Assembly (NCBI GenBank): GCA_036245805.1
Contig: BTRK01000006.1
Span: 2,955,613-3,019,612 of the forward strand
Reading direction: 5' to 3'
DNA: 64,000 bases
Origin: Pristionchus mayeri
Lineage: Eukaryota > Nematoda > Chromadorea > Rhabditida > Neodiplogasteridae
In this document: positions 28,216-41,032 of the stretch, piece after piece
Numbering within the stretch: position 1 is the first letter of the stretch
Layout of the letters: every line of letters begins with the position of its first letter
Position numbers and translations under genes: made by a program
Notes under the pieces: model-generated
The model's database searches: none
What the model saw: only the letters and a program-made list of their open reading frames with translations
Told to the model about the DNA's origin: nothing

Positions 28216-28281
28216 TTAAGCTGGTGAGAGAAAACACCCTAAGTTAAGCTGGTGAGAGAAAACACCCTAAAAAAACACCCT
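28216..28281 (-). repeat. 28-bp element block, two units (L14)
   Basis: 66-bp block. The 695-bp interval after it is the shortest in the window and lacks the GGTGGTGATAC unit. Confidence 0.95.
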
Positions 28282-28910
28282 GATGCTGGGGACACAAGGT
28301 GATACTGGGGACAGAAGGTGATACTGGGGACACAAGGTGATAATGGGGACACAAGGTGATAATGGGGACAGAAGGTGATACTGGGGACAGAAGGTGATAC
28401 TGGGGACAGAAAGTGATACAGAGGACAGAAGGTGATACTGGGGACAGAAGGTGATACTGGGGACACAAGGTGATGCTGGGGACAGAAGGTGATACTGGGG
28501 ACAGAAGGTGATACTGGGGACACAAGGTGATGCTGGGGACACAAGGTAATGCTGGGGACAGAAGGTGATACTGGGGACAGAAGGTGATACTGGGGACAGA
28601 AGGTGATACAGAGGGCAGAAGGTGATACTGGGGACAGAAGGTGATACTGGGGACAGAAGGTGATACTGGGGACAGAAGGTGATACTGGGGACAGAAGGTG
28701 ATACTGGGGACAGAAGGTGATACTGGGGACAGAAGGTGATACTGGGGACAGAAGGTGATACTGGGGACAGAAGGTGATACTGGGGACAGAAGGTGATGCT
28801 GGGGACACAAGGTGATGCTGGGGACACAAGGTGATGCTGGGGACACAAGGTGATACTGGGAACACAATGTGATGCTGGGGACACAAGGTGATACTGGGGA
28901 CACAAGGCGA

Positions 28911-28976
28911 TTAAGCTGGTGAGAGAAAACACCCTAAGTTAAGCTGGTGAGAGAAAACACCCTAAAAAAACACCCT
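28911..28976 (-). repeat. 28-bp element block, two units (L15)
   Basis: 66-bp block. Next block 1,154 bp away. Confidence 0.95.
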
Positions 28977-30064
28977 GATGCTGGGGACACAAGGTGATAC
29001 TGGGGACAGAAGGTGATACTGGGGACACAAGGTGATAATGGGGACACAAGGTGATAATGGGGACAGAAGGTGATACTGGGGACAGAAGGTGATACTGGGG
29101 ACAGAAAGTGATACAGAGGACAGAAGGTGATACTGGGGACAGAAGGTGATACTGGGGACACAAGGTGATGCTGGGGACAGAAGGTGATACTGGGGACAGA
29201 AGGTGATACTGGGGACACAAGGTGATGCTGGGGACACAAGGTAATGCTGGGGACAGAAGGTGATACTGGGGACAGAAGGTGATACTGGGGACAGAAGGTG
29301 ATACAGAGGGCAGAAGGTGATACTGGGGACAGAAGGTGATACTGGGGACAGAAGGTGATACTGGGGACAGAAGGTGATACTGGGGACAGAAGGTGATACT
29401 GGGGACAGAAGGTGATACTGGGGACAGAAGGTGATACTGGGGACAGAAGGTGATACTGGGGACAGAAGGTGATACTGGGGACAGAAGGTGATACTGGGGA
29501 CAGAAGGTGATACTGGGGACAGAAGGTGATACTGGGGACAGAAGGTGATACTGGGGACAGAAGGTGATACTGGGGACAGAAGGTGATGCTGGGGACACAA
29601 TGTGATACTGGGGACACAAGGTGATGCTGGGGACACAAGGTGATACTGGGGACAGAAGGTGATACTGGGGACAGAAGGTGATACTGGGGACAGAAGGTGA
29701 TACAGAGGACAGAAGGTGATGCTGGGGACACAAGGTGGTGATACTGGGTACAGAAGGTGATACTGGGGACACAAGGTGATGCTGGGGACACAAGGTAATG
29801 CTGGGGACAGAAGGTGATACTGGGGACAGAAGGTGATACTGGGGACAGAAGGTGATACAGAGGGCAGAAGGTGATACTGGGGACAGAAGGTGATACTGGG
29901 GACACAAGGTGATAATGGGGACAGAAGGTGATACTGGGGACAGAAGGTGATGCTGGGGACACAAGGTGATACTGGGGACACAAGGTGATGCTGGGGACAC
30001 AAGGTGATACTGGGAACACAATGTGATGCTGGGGACACAAGGTGATACTGGGGACACAAGGCGA

Positions 30065-30130
30065 TTAAGCTGGTGAGAGAAAACACCCTAAGTTAAGCTG
30101 GTGAGAGAAAACACCCTAAAAAAACACCCT
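30065..30130 (-). repeat. 28-bp element block, two units (L16)
   Basis: 66-bp block. The 1,303-bp interval after it has no 3-bp-longer unit, and it carries GGAGACATAAGG near 30,992, a variant not seen elsewhere. Confidence 0.95.
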
Positions 30131-31367
30131 GATGCTGGGGACACAAGGTGATACTGGGGACAGAAGGTGATACTGGGGACACAAGGTGATAATGGGGACA
30201 CAAGGTGATAATGGGGACAGAAGGTGATACTGGGGACAGAAGATGATACTGGGGACAGAAAGAGATACAGAGGACAGAAGGTGATACTGGGGACAGAAGG
30301 TGATACTGGGGACACAAGGTGATTCTGGGGACAGAAGGTGATACTGGGGACAGAAGGTGATACTGGGGACACAAGGTGATGCTGGGGACACAAGGCTATG
30401 CTGGGGACAGAAGGTGATACTGGGGACAGAAGGTGATACTAGGGACAGAAGGTGATACAGAGGGCAGAAGGTGATACTGGGGACAGAAGGTGATACTGGG
30501 GACACAAGGTGATAATGGGGACAGAAGGTGATACAGAGGACAGAAGGTGATACTGGGGAGAGAAGGTGATACTGGGGACAGAAGGTGATACTGGGGACAG
30601 AAGGTGATACTGGGGACAGAAGGTGATACTGGGGACAGAAGGTGATACTGGGGACAGAAGGTGATACTGGGGACAGAAGGTGATACTGGGGACAGAAGGT
30701 GATACTGGGGACAGAAGGTGATACTGGGGACAGAAGGTGATACTGGGGACAGAAGGTGATACTGGAGACACAAGGTGAGGCTGGGGACACAAGGTGATAA
30801 TGGGGACACAAGGTGATAATGGGGACAGAAGGTGATACTGGGGACAGAAGGTGATACTGGGGACAGAAAGTGATACAGAGGACAGAAGGTGATACTGGGG
30901 ACAGAAGGTGATACTGGGGACACAAGGTGATGCTGGGGACAGAAGGTGATACTGGGGACAGAAGGTGATACTGGGGACACAAGGTGATGCTGGAGACATA
31001 AGGTAATGCTGGGGACAGAAGGTGATACTGGGGACAGAAGGTGATACTGGGGACAGAAGGTGATACAGAGGGCAGAAGGTGATACTGGGGACAGAAGGTG
31101 ATACTGGGGACACAAGGTGATAATGGGGACAGAAGGTGATACAGAGGACAGAAGGTGATACTGGGGACAGAAGGTGATGCTGGGGACACAATGTGATACT
31201 GGGGACACAAGGTGATGCTGGGGACACAAGGTGATACTGGGAACACAATGTGATGCTGGGGACACAAGGTGATACTGGGGACACAAGGTGATGCTGGGGA
31301 CACAAGGTGATACTGGGAACACAATGTGATGCTGGGGACACAAGGTGATACTGGGGACACAAGGCGA

Positions 31368-31433
31368 TTAAGCTGGTGAGAGAAAACACCCTAAGTTAAG
31401 CTGGTGAGAGAAAACACCCTAAAAAAACACCCT
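31368..31433 (-). repeat. 28-bp element block, two units (L17)
   Basis: 66-bp block with the extra C in its right flank shared with L11 and L12. This is the last two-unit block before the single-unit form appears. Confidence 0.95.
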
Positions 31434-33868
31434 GATGCCTGGGGACACAAGGTGATACTGGGGACAGAAGGTGATACTGGGGACACAAGGTGATAATGGG
31501 GACACAAGGTGATAATGGGGACAGAAGGTGATAATGGGGACAGAAGGTGATACAGAGGACAGAAGGTGATACTGGGGAGAGAAGGTGATACTGGGGACAG
31601 AAGGTGATACTGGGGACAGAAGGTGATACTGGGGACAGAAGGTGATACTGGGGACAGAAGGTGATTCTGGGGACAGAAGGTGATACTGGGGACAGAAGGT
31701 GATACTGGGGACAGAAGGTGATACTGGGGACAGAAGGTGATACTGGGGACAGAAGGTGATACTGGAGACACAAGGTGAGGCTGGGGACACAAGGTGATAA
31801 TGGGGACACAAGGTGATACTGGGGACACAAGGTGATAATGGGGACAGAAGGTGATACTGGGGACACAAGGTGATACTGGGGACAGAAGGTGATGCTGGGG
31901 ACACAAGGTGATACTGGGGACAGAAGGTGATACTGGGGACACAAGGTGATAATGGGGACACAAGGTGATAATGGGGACAGAAGGTGATACTGGGGACAGA
32001 AGATGATACTGGGGACAGAAAGAGATACAGAGGACAGAAGGTGATACTGGGGACAGAAGGTGATACTGGGGACACAAGGTGATTCTGGGGACAGAAGGTG
32101 ATACTGGGGACAGAAGGTGATACTGGGGACACAAGGTGATGCTGGGGACACAAGGCTATGCTGGGGACAGAAGGTGATACTGGGGACAGAAGGTGATACT
32201 AGGGACAGAAGGTGATACAGAGGGCAGAAGGTGATACTGGGGACAGAAGGTGATACTGGGGACACAAGGTGATAATGGGGACAGAAGGTGATACAGAGGA
32301 CAGAAGGTGATACTGGGGAGAGAAGGTGATACTGGGGACAGAAGGTGATACTGGGGACAGAAGGTGATACTGGGGACAGAAGGTGATACTGGGGACAGAA
32401 GGTGATACTGGGGACAGAAGGTGATACTGGGGACAGAAGGTGATACTGGGGACAGAAGGTGATACTGGGGATAGAAGGTGATACTGGGGACAGAAGGTGA
32501 TACTGGGGACAGAAGGTGATACTGGGGACAGAAGGTGATACTGGGGACAGAAGGTGATACTGGAGACACAAGGTGAGGCTGGGGACACAAGGTGATAATG
32601 GGGACACAAGGTGATACTGGGGACACAAGGTGGTGCTGGGGACACAAGGTAATGCTGGGGACACAAGGTGATAATGGGGACACAAGGTGATACTGGGGAC
32701 AGAAGGTGATACTGGGGACACAAGGTGATAATGGGGACAGAAGGTGATACAGAGGACAGAAGGTGATACTGGGGACAGAAGGTGATACTGGGGACAGAAG
32801 GTGATACAGAGGACAGAAGGTGATACTGGGGACAGAAGGTGATACTGGGGACAGAAGGTGATACTGGGGACAGAAGGTGATACTGGGGACAGAAGGTGAT
32901 ACTGGGGACAGAAGGTGATGCTGGGGACACAATGTGATACTGGGGACACAAGGTGATGCTGGGGACACAAGGTGATACTGGGGACAGAAGGTGATACTGG
33001 GGACAGAAGGTGATACAGAGGGCAGAAGGTGATACTGGGGACAGAAGGTGATACTGGGGACACAAGGTGATAATGGGGACACAAGGTGATAATGGGGACA
33101 GAAGGTGATACTGGGGACAGAAGGTGATGCTGGGGACACAAGGTGATACTGGGGACACAAGGTGATGCTGGGGACACAAGGTGATGCTGGGGACAGAAGG
33201 TGATACTGGGGACACAAGGTGATAATGGGGACAGAAGGTGATACTGGGGACAGAAGGTGATGCTGGGGACAGAAGGTGATACAGAGGGCAGAAGGTGATA
33301 CTGGGGACAGAAGGTGATACTGGGGACACAAGGTGATAATGGGGACAGAAGGTGATACTGGGGACAGAAGGTGATGCTGGGGACACAAGGTGATACTGGG
33401 GACACAAGGTGATGCTGGGGACAGAAGGTGATACTGGGGACAGAAGGTGATACTGGGGACAGAAGGTGATACTGGGGACACAAGGTAATACTGGGGACAC
33501 AAGGTGATGCTGGGGACACAAGGTGATACTGGGGACACAAGGTGATACTGGGGACACAAGGTGATGCTGGGGACAGAAGGTGATACTGGGGACAGAAGGT
33601 GATACTGGGGACAGAAGGTGATACAGAGGGCAGAAGGTGATACTGGGGACAGAAGGTGATACTGGGGACACAAGGTGATAATGGGGACAGAAGGTGATAC
33701 TGGGGACAGAAGGTGATGCTGGGGACACAAGGTGATACTGGGGACACAAGGTGATGCTGGGGACACAAGGTGATGCTGGGGACACAAGGTGATGCTGGGG
33801 ACACAAGGTGATACTGGGGACACAATGTGATGCTGGGAACACAAGGTGATACTGGGGACACAAGGCGA

Positions 33869-33906
33869 TTAAGCTGGTGAGAGAAAACACCCTAAAAAAA
33901 CACCCT
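33869..33906 (-). repeat. 28-bp element block, one unit (L18)
   Basis: 38-bp block: one 28-bp unit plus the 10-bp A-rich tail, 28 bp shorter than the usual form. The upstream flank also differs: the doubled A (GGGAACAC) is in the unit nearer the element, whereas the other left-arm blocks have it one unit further away. Confidence 0.93.
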
Positions 33907-35314
33907 GATGCTGGGGACACAAGGTGATACTGGGGACAGAAGGTGATACTGGGGACACAAGGTGATAATGGGGACACAAGGTGATAATGGGGACAGAAGG
34001 TGATACTGGGGACAGAAGGTGATACTGGGGACAGAAAGTGATACAGAGGACAGAAGGTGATACTGGGGACAGAAGGTGATACTGGGGACACAAGGTGATG
34101 CTGGGGACAGAAGGTGATACTGGGGACAGAAGGTGATACTGGGGACACAAGGTGATGCTGGGGACACAAGGTAATGCTGGGGACAGAAGGTGATACTGGG
34201 GACAGAAGGTGATACTGGGGACAGAAGGTGATACAGAGGGCAGAAGGTGATACTGGGGACAGAAGGTGATACTGGGGACACAAGGTGATAATGGGGACAG
34301 AAGGTGATACAGAGGACAGAAGGTGATACTGGGGACAGAAGGTGATACTGGGGACAGAAGGTGATACTGGGGACAGAAGGTGATACTGGGGACAGAAGGT
34401 GATACTGGGGACAGAAGGTGATACTGGGGACAGAAGGTAATACTGGGGACACAAGGTGATGCTGGGGACACAAGGTGATACTGGGGACACAAGGTGATAC
34501 TGGGGACACAAGGTGATGCTGGGGACAGAAGGTGATACAGAGGGCAGAAGGTGATACTGGGGACAGAAGGTGATACTGGGGACACAAGGTGATAATGGGG
34601 ACAGAAGGTGATACTGGGGACAGAAGGTGATGCTGGGGACACAAGGTGATACTGGGGACACAAGGTGATGCTGGGGACACAAGGTGATGCTGGGGACAGA
34701 AGGTGATACTGGGGACACAAGGTGATAATGGGGACAGAAGGTGATACTGGGGACAGAAGGTGATGCTGGGGACAGAAGGTGATACAGAGGGCAGAAGGTG
34801 ATACTGGGGACAGAAGGTGATACTGGGGACACAAGGTGATAATGGGGACAGAAGGTGATACTGGGGACAGAAGGTGATGCTGGGGACACAAGGTGATACT
34901 GGGGACACAAGGTGATGCTGGGGACACAAGGTGATGCTGGGGACAGAAGGTGATACTGGGGACACAAGGTGATAATGGGGACAGAAGGTGATACTGGGGA
35001 CAGAAGGTGATGCTGGGGACAGAAGGTGATACTGGGGACAGAAGGTGATACTGGGGACAGAAGGTGATACAGAGGGCAGAAGGTGATACTGGGGACAGAA
35101 GGTGATACTGGGGACACAAGGTGATAATGGGGACAGAAGGTGATACTGGGGACAGAAGGTGATGCTGGGGACACAAGGTGATACTGGGGACACAAGGTGA
35201 TGCTGGGGACACAAGGTGATGCTGGGGACACAAGGTGATGCTGGGGACACAAGGTGATACTGGGGACACAATGTGATGCTGGGAACACAAGGTGATACTG
35301 GGGACACAAGGCGA

Positions 35315-35352
35315 TTAAGCTGGTGAGAGAAAACACCCTAAAAAAACACCCT
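35315..35352 (-). repeat. 28-bp element block, one unit (L19)
   Basis: 38-bp block with the same single-unit form and shifted GGGAACAC flank as L18. It is the element nearest the inversion junction on the left side, about 1.56 kb from it. Confidence 0.93.
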
Positions 35353-36905
35353 GATGCTGGGGACACAAGGTGATACTGGGGACAGAAGGTGATACTGGGG
35401 ACACAAGGTGATAATGGGGACACAAGGTGATAATGGGGACAGAAGGTGATACTGGGGACAGAAGGTGATACTGGGGACAGAAAGTGATACAGAGGACAGA
35501 AGGTGATACTGGGGACAGAAGGTGATACTGGGGACACAAGGTGATGCTGGGGACAGAAGGTGATACTGGGGACAGAAGGTGATACTGGGGACACAAGGTG
35601 ATGCTGGGGACACAAGGTAATGCTGGGGACAGAAGGTGATACTGGGGACAGAAGGTGATACTGGGGACAGAAGGTGATACAGAGGGCAGAAGGTGATACT
35701 GGGGACAGAAGGTGATACTGGGGACAGAAGGTGATACTGGGGACAGAAGGTGATACTGGGGACAGAAGGTGATACTGGGGACAGAAGGTGATACTGGGGA
35801 CAGAAGGTGATACTGGGGACAGAAGGTAATACTGGGGACACAAGGTGATGCTGGGGACACAAGGTGATACTGGGGACACAAGGTGATACTGGGGACACAA
35901 GGTGATGCTGGGGACAGAAGGTGATACAGAGGGCAGAAGGTGATACTGGGGACAGAAGGTGATACTGGGGACACAAGGTGATAATGGGGACAGAAGGTGA
36001 TACTGGGGACAGAAGGTGATGCTGGGGACACAAGGTGATACTGGGGACACAAGGTGATGCTGGGGACACAAGGTGATGCTGGGGACAGAAGGTGATACTG
36101 GGGACACAAGGTGATAATGGGGACAGAAGGTGATACTGGGGACAGAAGGTGATGCTGGGGACAGAAGGTGATACAGAGGGCAGAAGGTGATACTGGGGAC
36201 AGAAGGTGATACTGGGGACACAAGGTGATAATGGGGACAGAAGGTGATACTGGGGACAGAAGGTGATGCTGGGGACACAAGGTGATACTGGGGACACAAG
36301 GTGATGCTGGGGACACAAGGTGATGCTGGGGACAGAAGGTGATACTGGGGACACAAGGTGATAATGGGGACAGAAGGTGATACTGGGGACAGAAGGTGAT
36401 GCTGGGGACAGAAGGTGATACTGGGGACAGAAGGTGATACTGGGGACAGAAAGTGATACAGAGGACAGAAGGTGATACTGGGGACAGAAGGTGATACTGG
36501 GGACACAAGGTGATGCTGGGGACACAAGGTGATACTGGGGGCAGAAGGTGATACTGGGGACACAAGGTGATGCTGGGGACACAAGGTAATGCTGGGGACA
36601 GAAGGTGATACTGGGGACAGAAGGTGATACTGGGGACAGAAGGTGATACAGAGGGCAGAAGGTGATACTGGGGACAGAAGGTGATACTGGGGACACAAGG
36701 TGATAATGGGGACAGAAGGTGATACAGAGGACAGAAGGTGATACTGGGGACAGAAGGTGATACTGGGGACAGAAGGTGATACTGGGGACAGAAGGTGATA
36801 CTGGGGACAGAAGGTGATACTGGGGACAGAAGGTGATACTGGGGACAGAAGGTAATACTGGGGACACAAGGTGATGCTGGGGACACAAGGTGATACTGGG
36901 GACTC

Positions 36906-36920
36906 AAGGTGCATCACCTT
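36906..36920. repeat. Inversion junction, near-palindrome AAGGTGCATCACCTT
   Basis: Array orientation flips here. AAGGTG and CACCTT are exact reverse complements around the three bases CAT (centre 36,913). Pairing continues outward over at least 30 further bases, with mismatches only at 36,904/36,922, 36,905/36,921 and 36,886/36,940. The mismatches at 36,904 and 36,905 fall at the unit GACTCAAGG, a variant I see nowhere else in the window. The 19-bp phase is kept through the flip. The order of variant units outward is different on the two sides, so the arms are not mirror copies. Confidence 0.9.
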
Positions 36921-36924
36921 CTGT

Positions 36925-38211
36925 CCCCAGTATCACCTTCTGTCCCCATTATCACCTTGTGTCCCCAGTATCACCTTCTGTCCCCAGTATCACCTTCTGC
37001 CCTCTGTATCACTTTCTGTCCCCAGTATCACCTTCTGTCCCCAGTATCACCTTCTGTCCCCAGCATCACCTTCTGTCCCCAGTATCACCTTGTGTCCCCA
37101 GTATCACCTTGTGTCCCCAGCATCACCTTGTGTCCCCAGTATTACCTTCTGTCCCCAGTATCACCTTCTGTCCCCAGTATCACCTTCTGTCCCCAGTATC
37201 ACCATGTGTCCCCAGTATTACCTTCTGTCCCCAGTATCACCTTCTGTCCCCATTATCACCTTGTGTCCCCAGTATCACCTTCTGTCCCCAGTATCTCCTT
37301 CTGTCCTCTGTATCACCTTCTGTCCCCATTATCACCTTGTGTCCCCAGCATCACCTTCTGTCCCCAGTATCACCTTGTGTCCCCAGTATCACCTTGTGTC
37401 CCCAGCATCACCTTGTGTCCCCAGTATTACCTTCTGTCCCCAGTATCACCTTCTGTCCCCAGTATCACCTTCTGTCCCCAGCATCACCTTGTGTCCCCAG
37501 TATCACCTTCTGTCCCCAGTATCACCTTCTGTCCTCTGTATCACCTTCTGTCCCCAGTATCACCTTTTGTCCCCAGTATCACCTTCTGTCCCCAGCATTA
37601 CCTTGTGTCCCCAGCATCACCTTGTGTCCCCAGTATCACCTTCTGTCCCGAGTATCACCTTCTGTCCCCAGTATCACCTTCTGTCCCCATTATCACCTTG
37701 TGTCCCCAGTATCACCTTCTGTCCCCAGTATCACCTTCTGCCCTCTGTATCACTTTCTGTCCCCAGTATCACCTTCTGTCCCCAGTATCACCTTCTGTCC
37801 CCAGCATCACCTTCTGTCCCCAGTATCACCTTGTGTCCCCAGTATCACCTTGTGTCCCCAGCATCACCTTGTGTCCCCAGTATTACCTTCTGTCCCCAGT
37901 ATCACCTTCTGTCCCCAGTATCACCTTCTGTCCCCAGTATCACCTTGTGTCCCCAGTATTACCTTCTGTCCCCAGTATCACCTTCTGTCCCCATTATCAC
38001 CTTGTGTCCCCAGTATCACCTTCTGTCCCCAGTATCTCCTTCTGTCCTCTGTATCACCTTCTGTCCCCATTATCACCTTGTGTCCCCAGCATCACCTTCT
38101 GTCCCCAGTATCACCTTGTGTCCCCAGTATCACCTTGTGTCCCCAGCATCACCTTGTGTCCCCAGTATTACCTTCTGTCCCCAGTATCACCTTCTGTCCC
38201 CAGTATCACCT
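36925..38211. repeat. Tandem duplication, period 741 bp, beside the junction
   Basis: About 36,925-37,470 corresponds to 37,666-38,211 at an offset of 741 bp (39 units). Aligned markers are CACTTTCTG (37,010 and 37,751) and CAGTATTACC (near 37,138 and 37,879). One difference is ACCATGTG near 37,201, which is ACCTTGTG in the second copy. This substitution is one of the few ATG triplets on the C-rich strand. Confidence 0.75.
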
Positions 38212-39098
38212 TCTGTCCCCAGTATCACCTTGTGTCCCCAGTATTACCTTCTGTCCCCAGTATCACCTTCTCTCCCCATTATCACCTTGTGTCCCCAGTA
38301 TCACCTTCTGTCCCCAGTATCTCCTTCTGTCCTCTGTATCACCTTCTGTCCCCATTATCACCTTGTGTCCCCAGTATCACCTTCTGTCCCCAGTATCACC
38401 TTCTGCCCTCTGTATCACCTTCTGTCCCCAGTATCACCTTCTGTCCCCAGTATCACCTTCTGTCCCCAGCATTACCTTGTGTCCCCAGCATCACCTTGTG
38501 TCCCCAGTATCACCTTCTGTCCCCAGTATCACCTTCTGTCCCCAGCATCACCTTGTGTCCCCAGTATCACCTTCTGTCCCCAGTATCACCTTCTGTCCTC
38601 TGTATCACCTTGTGTCCCCAGTATTACCTTCTGTCCCCAGTATCACCTTCTGTCCCCAGTATCACCTTCTGTCCCCAGTATCACCTTCTGTCCCCAGTAT
38701 CACCTTCTGTCCCCAGTATCACCTTCTGTCCCCAGTATCACCTTCTGTCCTCTGTATCACCTTCTGTCCCCAGTATCACCTTCTGTCCCCAGCATCACCT
38801 TGTGTCCCAGTATCACCTTTTGTCCCCAGTATCACCTTCTGTCCCCAGCATTACCTTGTGTCCCCAGCATCACCTTGTGTCCCAGTATCACCTTCTGTCC
38901 TCTGTATCACCTTCTGTCCCCAGTATCACCTTCTGTCCTCTGTATCACCTTCTGTCCCCAGTATCACCTTTTGTCCCCAGTATCACCTTCTGTCCCCAGC
39001 ATTACCTTGTGTCCCCAGCATCACCTTGTGTCCCCAGTATCACCTTCTGTCCCGAGTATCACCTTCTGTTCCCAGTATCACCTTGTGTCCCCAGCATC

Positions 39099-39276
39099 AG
39101 GGTGTTTTTTTAGGGTGTTTTCTCGCACCAGCTTAACCTAGGGTGTTTTCTCTCACCAGCTTAACTTAGGGTGTTTTCTCTCACCAGCTTAACTTAGGGT
39201 ATTTTCTCTCACCAGCTTAACTTAGGGTGTTTTCTCTCACCAGCTTAACTTAGGGTGTTTTCTCTCACCAGCTTAA
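39099..39276 (+). repeat. 28-bp element block, six units (R1)
   Basis: 178-bp block: a 10-bp T-rich head (AGGGTGTTTT) followed by six 28-bp units, four more than the common left-arm form. Unit 1 ends in AACCT, the others in AACTT, and unit 4 has GTATTTT for GTGTTTT. Both marks are kept in all five right-arm blocks. Private change: TCTCGCACC in unit 1 where the others have TCTCTCACC. Confidence 0.95.
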
Positions 39277-40854
39277 TCGCCTTGTGTCCCCAGTATCACC
39301 TTGTGTCCCCAGCATCACATTGTGTCCCCAGTATCACCTTGTGTCCCCAGCATCACCTTGTGTCCCCAGCATCACCTTGTGTCCCCAGCATCACCTTGTG
39401 TCCCCAGTATCACCTTTTGTCCCCAGCATCACCTTCTGTCCCCAGTATCACCTTCTGTCCCCATTATCACCTTGTGTCCCCAGTATCACCTTCTGTCCCC
39501 AGTATCACCTTCTGCCCTCTGTATCACCTTCTGTCCCCAGTATCACCTTCTGTCCCCAGTATCACCTTCTGTCCCCAGCATCACCTTCTGTCCCCAGTAT
39601 CACCTTGTGTCCCCAGTATCACCTTGTGTCCCCAGCATCACCTTGTGTCCCCAGTATTACCTTCTGTCCCCAGTATCACCTTCTGTCCCCAGTATCACCT
39701 TCTGTCCCCAGTATCACCTTCTGTCCCCAGTATCACCTTCTGTCCCCAGTATCACCTTCTGTCCCCAGTATCTCCTTCTGTCCTCTGTATCACCTTCTGT
39801 CCCCATTATCACCTTGTGTCCCCAGCATCACCTTCTGTCCCCAGTATCACCTTGTGTCCCCAGTATCACCTTGTGTCCCCAGCATCACCTTGTGTCCCCA
39901 GTATTACCTTCTGTCCCCAGTATCACCTTCTGTCCCCAGTATCACCTTCTGTCCCCAGTATCACCTTGTGTCCCCAGTATTACCTTCTGTCCCCAGTATC
40001 ACCTTCTGTCCCCATTATCACCTTGTGTCCCCAGTATCACCTTCTGTCCCCAGTATCTCCTTCTGTCCTCTGTATCACCTTCTGTCCCCATTATCACCTT
40101 GTGTCCCCAGTATCACCTTCTGTCCCCAGTATCACCTTCTGCCCTCTGTATCACCTTCTGTCCCCAGTATCACCTTCTGTCCCCAGTATCACCTTCTGTC
40201 CCCAGCATTACCTTGTGTCCCCAGCATCACCTTGTGTCCCCAGTATCACCTTCTGTCCCCAGTATCACCTTCTGTCCCCAGCATCACCTTGTGTCCCCAG
40301 TATCACCTTCTGTCCCCAGTATCACCTTCTGTCCTCTGTATCACCTTCTGTCCCCAGTATCACCTTCTGTCCCCATTATCACCTTGTGTCCCCATTATCA
40401 CCTTGTGTCCCCAGTATCACCTTCTGTCCCCAGTATCACCTTGTGTCCCCAGCATCACCTTGTGTCCCCAGTATTACCTTCTGTCCCCAGTATCACCTTC
40501 TGTCCCCAGTATCACCTTCTGTCCCCAGTATCACCTTCTGTCCCCAGTATCACCTTCTGTCCCCAGTATCACCTTCTGTCCCCAGTATCACCTTCTGTCC
40601 TCTGTATCACCTTCTGTCCCCAGTATCACCTTCTGTCCCCAGCATCACCTTGTGTCCCAGTATCACCTTCTGTCCCCAGTATCACCTTCTGTCCTCTGTA
40701 TCACCTTCTGTCCCCAGTATCACCTTTTGTCCCCAGTATCACCTTCTGTCCCCAGCATTACCTTGTGTCCCCAGCATCACCTTGTGTCCCCAGTATCACC
40801 TTCTGTCCCGAGTATCACCTTCTGTCCCCAGTATCACCTTGTGTCCCCAGCATC

Positions 40855-41032
40855 AGGGTGTTTTTTTAGGGTGTTTTCTCTCACCAGCTTAACCTAGGGT
40901 GTTTTCTCTCACCAGCTTAACTTAGGGTGTTTTCTCTCACCAGCTTAACTTAGGGTATTTTCTCTCACCAGCTTAACTTAGGGTGTTTTCTCTCACCAGC
41001 TTAACTTAGGGTGTTTTCTCTCACCAGCTTAA
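40855..41032 (+). repeat. 28-bp element block, six units (R2)
   Basis: 178-bp block 1,756 bp after R1. Its downstream flank lacks the CACATTGTG unit that follows the other four right-arm blocks. It is followed by the longest element-free interval in the window (10.6 kb). Confidence 0.95.

Larger units (their letters stand above)
1..36911 (-). repeat. 19-bp minisatellite array, left arm (G-rich strand is plus)
   Basis: Continuous head-to-tail 19-bp units with plus-strand consensus CAGAAGGTGATACTGGGGA (8 G, 2 C, 6 A, 3 T), interrupted only by the 28-bp elements listed separately. Recurring variants are ACAAGG for AGAAGG, GATGC or GATAA for GATAC, ATACAGAGGA or ATACAGAGGG, GGTAATGC, GATATTGG, and a GAGACACAAGGTGAGGC type. 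The last is seen only in this arm. Length variants are rare: a GGTGGTGATAC form three bases longer (for example at 1,336, 3,223 and 18,000), a GGTGATGATAC form (1,624 and 3,511), and GATGCCTGGGG with one extra C after three elements (23,206, 25,786 and 31,434). I see no gene, transposon or unique sequence. The plus strand meets TGA in nearly every unit, while the minus strand is mostly free of stops. Confidence 0.97.

Noticed and set aside
36906..36920. Rho-independent terminator or regulatory hairpin
   Set aside because: The inverted repeat is explained by the flip of array orientation. There is no T-tract and no gene to serve.
36500..37300. Simple fold-back (missed adapter) sequencing artefact
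   Set aside because: Variant order differs on the two sides of the centre from the second unit outward, and element copy number differs between arms. An assembly misjoin is not excluded.
39099..39115. T-rich head AGGGTGTTTTTTTAGGG as a polyadenylation or promoter signal
   Set aside because: No AATAAA or TATA context and no gene. It is the fixed end of the 28-bp block family.
39099..39276. True telomere tract
   Set aside because: TTAGGG appears once per 28 bp, not as consecutive hexamers, and array sequence continues on both sides.
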